Shown: positions 58,501-64,000 of the stretch, one piece after another
How the letters are laid out: every line of letters starts with the position of its first letter
How positions within the stretch are numbered: position 1 is the stretch's first letter
Assembly (NCBI GenBank): GCA_019054805.1
Contig: JAHQIY010000003.1
Location: 8,060,001-8,124,000 of the forward strand
DNA from: Brachionus manjavacas
Lineage: Eukaryota; Rotifera; Eurotatoria; Ploima; Brachionidae
Direction: 5' to 3'
Length of the DNA: 64,000 bases
Position numbers and translations under genes: made by a program
The notes under the pieces: generated by a model
What the model was told of the DNA's origin: nothing
Database searches by the model: none
Seen by the model: the letters and a program-made list of their open reading frames with translations, nothing else

Positions 58501-61220
58501 AAAACTGTAAGTATTGATCCAAAGACTACTTTTTCAAGAGAAAATTTATTCAAAGAATTATCACAACTGAAAAAACACAAGGCTATCGGATCAGAAGGTA
58601 TTCATCCATGGGTATTATTAGAGACTGCGAAAGCTTCCTCTCTGCCTCTATCAATTATTTTTATTAAGTATTACGAGACACTGATTTTGGAACGATATGG
58701 AAACACGAACTTAAATTTAACTAAAAATTATTTTCTTAATTGAAAAGATAAGCAAATTATTTTAAAAAATTTTTGTTTGTTGATAAAATTAACTCCTAAG
58801 TTAACTAGAATAAAAATTATGATCAATTGGTCACAGTTAAATAAGCTCATAATTGAAACTGTTTGTGGCCTCTTAAATTTTGTTTCAATTTTTATTTATT
58901 TTTATATTTTAAAAAGAAATTTCTCCAAATTTATTTCAAATTTCAAATTTACTAAAAATATTTTACAAAGCCATAAAAGCATTTTTTTCGCCTTGATAGC
59001 CTAAAAAGCCAAAGTCAGGATGCTTATGAAAGATATTGGGCCTGTCCTAATAAATGTTACAAAAATTAAAAATTTTGTTTTTTTTTATTTATTTGGTGGT
59101 TATTAGTAATTATTAGTAATTCCCTTTTTTTGTGTATTTTGAAATTATTCTAATTTATTTGGGGTAAAAACTTAAAAATTTGGAATATTTTATTCAATAA
59201 ATGGGGTATCACAACTAAATTCGCCCTTATGAAATTTGTATCATTCGAAAACTTGAATAGTTATTCAATTTAATACATAATTTAATCAAAATTAAAATTA
59301 AATTTTTGTATTTGTGTTCTTATATAAATAAAAGATGCATCGTATAACTTATTTTATTTGGCTGTTTATTCTTTAAATATTGCATCACTAAAAATAACGA
59401 AACAAAAAATTATCTATATTTCCTTTTTTTTAAAGATGATAAATTCTAAATTCTCTATTTAATTTCTTCAGTTTGAATAGGAAATTATTAAAATCGAAAT
59501 AATTTAATCTAAAGTATAAACATTTAATTAATTGATACTGAAGCTATGATTATACAATAGCTGAATCAAATACTTCCAAAAAGAGAAACAAAAAAACAAT
59601 TTTATTAAAAATTAAAATGTAGAAAAAAGGTCTGATGTTGGAATGTTATACAATAATTACGCTTTTTAATTTTTGTTTTTGTCTTAGATTATTTCTAAAC
59701 AAAACTAAGCTAAATCTGAAATTTTGATAATTATATTAAATGAAATTAACATGTTATTTTTAAAAATAAAATCATTGATAAAAATTAGTGATAAAATCCG
59801 AAATTAGAGTTATCAAAAATCAAAATTTCATTTTATTTACCAAAAAAACTATTTTATTTAAATGGCAGAAATAGTGGCAATAAGTGAAATTAGTGACATA
59901 ACGTAGTAACTAATAAACAATGTTGAAAAACTGTGGCAATAATAAACCTTTTCAAATCTATTGATAAATTTGAAAAAATCCTCGAAAAGATACAATAAAA
60001 GATTAACTTGCTTTGAGCTAGAATTGGCTCAAAATAAATCCTAGATTACAAAATATTTAATATGTTATTGATCTAAATAACCTTTCATTAATTTATTTAT
60101 ATATTTTACAATTAATTGCAGACTTTTTTTACAAGACTATAGCAAACTGATCGAATCTTACACTTTCAACTCGAATAAATCATACCTGTAGCTTGAATTT
60201 TGTGTTTCAAGTAAATGTAGCCCCGAAATAATTGTGATATCTGGCTTTTGAATTGACGTGATGTTGAAAAATTCATCTATAAGCTCCATTCTTGAGTTTT
60301 TAACATCATACGAAACAATGAAACGATTTGCTTGAGGTGTTTGTATGTTTTCAAATGTCTCCTTGGCTTCATACTCGAGAATTAAATGAACTTCATCTTT
60401 TTCAATAAAAGTATCATCCAACACTCGGACATTATGACTTAGTAGTTCTTTAAGTTTGGGACCAACTGGTCCGATCAACAAAATCTCAGCGTCTGAAAAT
60501 CGCTTTGATATTCCTTGAGCCATCAAAGCCGCATTTCCTCCAATAAACCACTTTATTTTATTTTTACATTAAACAAAAGAAAACAAAATTTAAAATGAAA
60601 AGAACTAACTTGTTGTCTAAGATCCTTGACCAGTCCTAGAACTTTTTCAAAGTCTCCTGAATTTGTGAAAAATCGCTCTGCTGCTGAACCTTTACGAAAA
60701 AAATGCATAAAACATTCTTTGAATTGTTTTAAATTTTCGATCATTTCGTGGTTTTTAATTCCGTTTGGTTCATCTAATTTTAATTTCTTGAAAAATTCAA
60801 CACCCGAAATTATCAAATCAACATTTGTATTCATTCTTAAAAAAAATACTAATCATCTATTAATATAGCAACCTGAAATAATTTTTGTTGAAATTTTTTT
60901 TTAATAAAATTTATATTTTTAGATCAAGTGACATTTAGACATCTTTTCATAAAGCTAATGAAACTAAAAATCAAATGCAAAAGGTACCCGATAGCGATTT
61001 TGATATTTTTTCGCTCAGGTTTTTTCAACAGTTTGTTCCATGCTTTGATAATTTCGCTCTCAATTGAATTAGAGCTCAAATTCGATTTTATGATTGCTTT
61101 TTCACTTAGATTGTCCAGATATGTTTCCAAATAGAGCTTAACGATCGGGTAGCAAACGGCAATAAACATAGTCATAAATGCCAATAATAACTTAAACCGC
61201 GCGGTATCATTCATTTCCAT
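55501..61220 (-). CDS. ADPGK: ADP-dependent glucokinase
   Basis: Five exons: 61220-60988, 60835-60610, 60550-60186, 56273-56156, 56097-55501. Phases agree and give 512 residues (human 497). The enzyme phosphorylates glucose using ADP at the endoplasmic reticulum. The N-terminus has a signal-anchor helix (residues about 8-30, FKLLLAFMTMFIAVCYPIV). Family blocks in order: IAIGMNTNVDLIISG, FRKGSAAERFFTNSGDFEKV, WFIGGNAALMAQGISKRF, ILLIGPVGPKL, DEVHLILEYEA, PQANRFIVSYD, PDITIISGLHLLE, MVHLELGSISEKFLMSTILN, INSLGLNEQELLFLAYA, RIHFHYLKFHII, FYFTPTLVCKKPLKTVGLGD. The C-terminal GLGDAISS supplies the catalytic Asp of the ribokinase-like fold (about residue 497). All expected motifs are present. The 3.9 kb intron 3 is filled with repeats. 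Confidence 0.96.
56839..57488. mobile_element. Long near-perfect inverted repeat (foldback-type element)
   Basis: Arms of about 280 bp (56839-57119 and about 57207-57488) are almost identical by eye, with only a few differences, around a spacer of roughly 87 bp. Outer ends read AAAGTTCACGAAATTCAAAA. Both arms carry the same mirrored 66-codon frame (56880-57080 minus; 57247-57447 plus), which I take as a by-product of the palindrome. No target duplication was recognised. It lies in ADPGK intron 3. The high arm identity implies recent origin or arm-to-arm conversion. Confidence 0.75.
57525..57823. mobile_element. Tc1/mariner-like MITE
   Basis: A 299-bp element flanked by TA on both sides. It starts CAGTATGTCACAAAAAGTTA and ends with the near-reverse complement (TAACTTTTGTGACATACTG); the TIRs are about 26 bp with two differences. 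CAGT termini and a TA target are the Tc1/mariner signature. No transposase is present, only AT-rich filler, so it is non-autonomous. Confidence 0.75.
58265..58395 (+). repeat. Two tandem LINE 3' tails
   Basis: ATCTGAAGGAGTCTTAGCTC (about 58271) and AATCTAAAGGAGCATTAGTT (about 58343), each followed by A/T-rich sequence, match the 3' terminus of the LINE family. The second ends in (AAACA/AAATA)n. They indicate two successive 3' ends of truncated LINE insertions. Confidence 0.55.
58483..58743 (+). pseudogene. LINE reverse transcriptase N-terminal fragment
   Basis: The frame reads ENLFKELSQLKKHKAIGSEG, IHPWVLLETAKASSLPLSII and FIKYYETLILERYGN. This is the start of a non-LTR reverse transcriptase (fingers: KxxKAxGxDGIxPxxL ... 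ILP..WK). It loses similarity after about residue 65. No palm (YADD) is present. It is probably another truncated copy of the same LINE family, lying in ADPGK intron 3. Confidence 0.7.
58744..60185. other. Rest of ADPGK intron 3
   Basis: No exon supported. A plus-strand ORF at 58777-59004 is hydrophobic and AT-rich, possibly further decayed LINE sequence, but I cannot assign it. Confidence 0.4.
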
Positions 61221-63379
61221 AAATTTTCAAGTTATATCTTTACTAATTTGATAAAATTGAATTGGATTATAGTTGAGCAAAATTTTAAAAAAAATTCTAA
61301 AATTTGAAAGGAGGTTAGTGCATCTTTGTTCACACTTTGTGTAAAAAAAATGTTGAAATAATGCTTCGGTAAGAAATTATAATTTTCAAAATTCATATTT
61401 TATGCTTTTTAAATTTTTTTTAAAGTGAATAGCTTGTGAATTTTTTTTTTAATTCAGAATGATGAATTAAGTTCTTTTATTTTTATCTTTGTCAATAATA
61501 CATTTTAACAAAGCTAATACAATCAATTCATTTTAAATATTTTAGAGAAAATTTTTGTTAAGTTATTTCCAAAAGGTTTATGATGATAATTTTCATTGTT
61601 ATTTTCAATGCAATATTTTATTTAGAACATAAAAGGAAACAAGGTCAAGGTTTATAATTTTTATTTTGAATTTATAAGCAAACTTCAGAGAATTTCTTTT
61701 TAACAAACACTACCAATAAAAAATTACAAAAAAAGAAAATAATTAATTGATAATTTTTTAAACTTCAAATATCGTTCTATAGACAAAACTTATAATTGTA
61801 ATATTTTTCTATTATTGCCTAGAAATTTATAAAAAATATTCATAAAATAAAGATATTACTTAAAATCAAAAAATTATTGCACATTTTTACACAGTTCTAG
61901 GCTATGATACATTTCTATTTCCTTTTTAAGAAACAACAGAGTTTTCTTAAGCTTTTCGTTCTTTGAATTATTAAATTATTTGAAGCGGATTCTAAGCATC
62001 TAAAATGTAAAGCTAAATGCTGAAATAATATCATAATAATTTAAAAGAATAAATTGATGAAAATCAAAAATTCCTCTGAAAGTTAGAAAAATGAACTATA
62101 ATGATTTGAATTTTTTAAATATATTAGAGATCTTTTTTAGGCCAGACATAAATTTTTTTGCGTTTGTATCAAAAAAAAATATTTTTATTCATCACAACTC
62201 TGTATCTTTCACAGTTTTCGAACCTGACTAAAAATTTCATTAAAAACATTTACAAATTATATTTAATTTTTCAAATAAAAATGTTTTTGCGTCATTGCAT
62301 ATTGACTATAGATTCATTAGAAACCTATTAAATTTATTTTTTAAAGTCTACCTTTTTTCGCTGCTAATTAACTTCAGAATATAAATATCTAGTTAAATAT
62401 AAATAAAAATGATACATTTTTAAGATTTAATAATTCAAATTAAGATTTCTCAGACAAAGAAACGTTTGAAGGCTGAAAGTTTAGAGAGAAATCATGTTGA
62501 CATAATATATTGCTAGAATAAACATTATCTACAACAATTTTTGGAATTTAATAAAAATTTAAACAAATTAAAAAAATCAAGTTTTTTCATTCAAAATTTC
62601 AGTTAGCAGTAATAATTTTTTGAATATAATCTTTGAAAAAATAAGAGTGAAATGGAACTAGGTAGCGAATTAATTATTTAATCTCAGTTTATAAAAATTA
62701 TGGATCCATAATTTTTTTCTAATAAATATTTTCCATGATAAATAAGTTTGAACGAACTTTTTATTATTTTAACCAATTTCTTTGCCTTCAAAATTCATGT
62801 GGTTGATCTAAATACTCTAATTAATGATTTTATTTAATATCATTTAAATTCCTTACAGTTAGAGTTGAACCAATTTGAATTAGTGTTAAAAAGTTATCTG
62901 AAAGTCGAATATAGTTATTTATTCAGCATCGAATTTTTTTAATGTTACCCCTTTTATGCGAAGTTCTAATAATTTTTACCTAAAAAATAGAAGCAATTCT
63001 AAAAGTAAGATCGCAATTAAAAAGAACTTTGATCGAATAGTCTGGTTCGGAATATTTATAAAAATATACGAGATTATTTGGCCTTTATTAATTATCTAGG
63101 AATAATTAAAAAATAATTCAAATCATCTTTTGAACAAGGCAATGTTTTTAATTTATTTAATAAAAATTCTTAATAGCATACACGCCCTATCATAGCATAA
63201 ACTAACTGGTTTTACTTTATCGTTTTCTCCTTAAATATTTTAGGCCCCAAAAATCAACAGTTTAGAAATTTTTTATCAAGAATTTTACGAGTTAAAGTGT
63301 ATTATTTATTAATTTTATATTAAGATATCTTTGAATACCATTGTTCTCGTCAAAAAGAAAAAAAAATATTATAGCAAAA
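61221..63379. other. Intergenic stretch between divergent genes
   Basis: About 2.2 kb of AT-rich sequence between the ADPGK start (minus) and the C45 hydrolase start (plus). It must hold both promoters. No specific site, RNA gene or repeat could be assigned. Confidence 0.5.
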
Positions 63380-64000
63380 ATGCAATGTATTCCTCAACTT
63401 TACATCAGTGGAAATCACTATGAAGTCGGTCTGGCAATGGTAATTTTTTTTTTATTATTTAAGAGAAAAAATGACTTACTGACTTTTCGACCTCAAGTCT
63501 CACGAATTAATTCCCAAAGGCTTAAATTTAAAACAACCAAATTTCTATTTACTAATTTCAAATGCCTCCTGATATTTTAAGACAAGAAAACCTTTAATTT
63601 ATAAGAAAAAACATGATAAAAACAGATATTTTTTTAATTTTTAAGGGAAAAGAGTTCAAGGAAAAAATTGTTTTGTTCTTTGAAGAATTTAAAGAGTTCA
63701 AATTACTTATTCTACCATTTATTCAAACCGAAGAAGGACGAAAAATGATTAATGGATACTACAATTTAATTGTCAAGAATTATCCGTGGTATGTTGACGA
63801 AATGAGAGGAATATCAATCGGATCTGAAATTAATTTTAATTGGGTTTTTTAAATTAAAATTTTTTAATTAATAAAATTCAATAGTTTTGTTCAAGATAAT
63901 GGCTATAAATATTCGGGTTGAGCTGATGCATGTAGTGTCAAGCCAGAATGATGTAGAATTAAAGACCAAACGTGATCAAGAAACGCTAAAGGAATGCTCT
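63380..64000 (+). CDS. Peptidase C45 / Tan-like acyltransferase-hydrolase, 5' part, runs off the right edge
   Basis: Three exons: 63380-63439, 63646-63843 and 63896 to the window end, all joined in phase 0 (121 codons so far). The start IPQLYISGNHYEVGLAMGKE matches the N-terminus of the acyl-CoA:6-aminopenicillanic acid acyltransferase family, which includes insect Tan (beta-alanyl-dopamine hydrolase): strand, G-x-H-Y-E-x-G, then helix. YPWYVDEMRGISIGSEINF matches the family's YPxYxxEIxGIAxGAxxxF block. The last two visible residues, CS, probably hold the N-terminal nucleophile Cys exposed by self-cleavage in this Ntn-hydrolase family. The exact substrate cannot be told. The acceptor of exon 3 was chosen at ttcaag (63895), because the nearer caatag gives an immediate stop. 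Confidence 0.8.

Overview
The window is eukaryotic nuclear DNA: about three quarters A+T, with genes split by short GT-AG introns, a cytosolic-type tRNA-Ile(AAU) gene and decayed LINEs, and no operons or Shine-Dalgarno sites. The base composition, compact animal genes and LINE family suggest a small aquatic invertebrate. A monogonont rotifer such as Brachionus is my best guess, from overall impression only.

Layout, left to right. (1) 1-4395, minus strand: a low-complexity Ser/Lys-rich gene running off the left edge, with a 3.3 kb intron that holds an inverted-repeat element. (2) 4396-9134: no protein gene, but simple repeats, a tRNA-Ile gene and a small dispersed repeat. (3) 9135-14694, minus: a complete nine-exon PDE3-type cyclic nucleotide phosphodiesterase. 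(4) 14.7-28.3 kb: a gene-poor stretch with a truncated LINE carrying a hammerhead-like motif, a MITE-like inverted repeat and a MULE transposase fragment. (5) 28363-30657, minus: an unrecognised five-exon gene with a possible alternative first exon at 31.5 kb. (6) 33296-38744, minus: coproporphyrinogen III oxidase (CPOX). One intron holds a second copy of the same LINE, and that LINE is interrupted by an intact-looking 1.1 kb terminal-inverted-repeat element encoding a small zinc-finger protein. (7) 39175-49022, minus: SHPRH (SNF2/PHD/RING). (8) 51472-51954, plus: a small secreted Cys-containing protein, convergent with MTRES1 (52055-52856, minus). (9) 55501-61220, minus: ADP-dependent glucokinase (ADPGK), with repeats filling a 3.9 kb intron. 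(10) 63380 to the right edge, plus: the start of a peptidase C45 / Tan-like Ntn hydrolase.

The genes are ordinary, unrelated housekeeping or signalling genes with no sign of joint function. Exon models were built by hand from splice motifs. For the six multi-exon genes contained in the window, exon phases join and total lengths divide by three. Five of those six proteins align with a known family from memory; the gene at 28.4-30.7 kb does not. No search was run.

The most unusual item is the 34714-35836 element: perfect 114-bp TIRs, an 8-bp target duplication, two arrays of GGTCAC motifs at a 21-bp period, and a 103-codon ORF ending in a single C2H2 finger. It matches no element family I can name with confidence. 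The hammerhead-like insert shared by both LINE copies is second.
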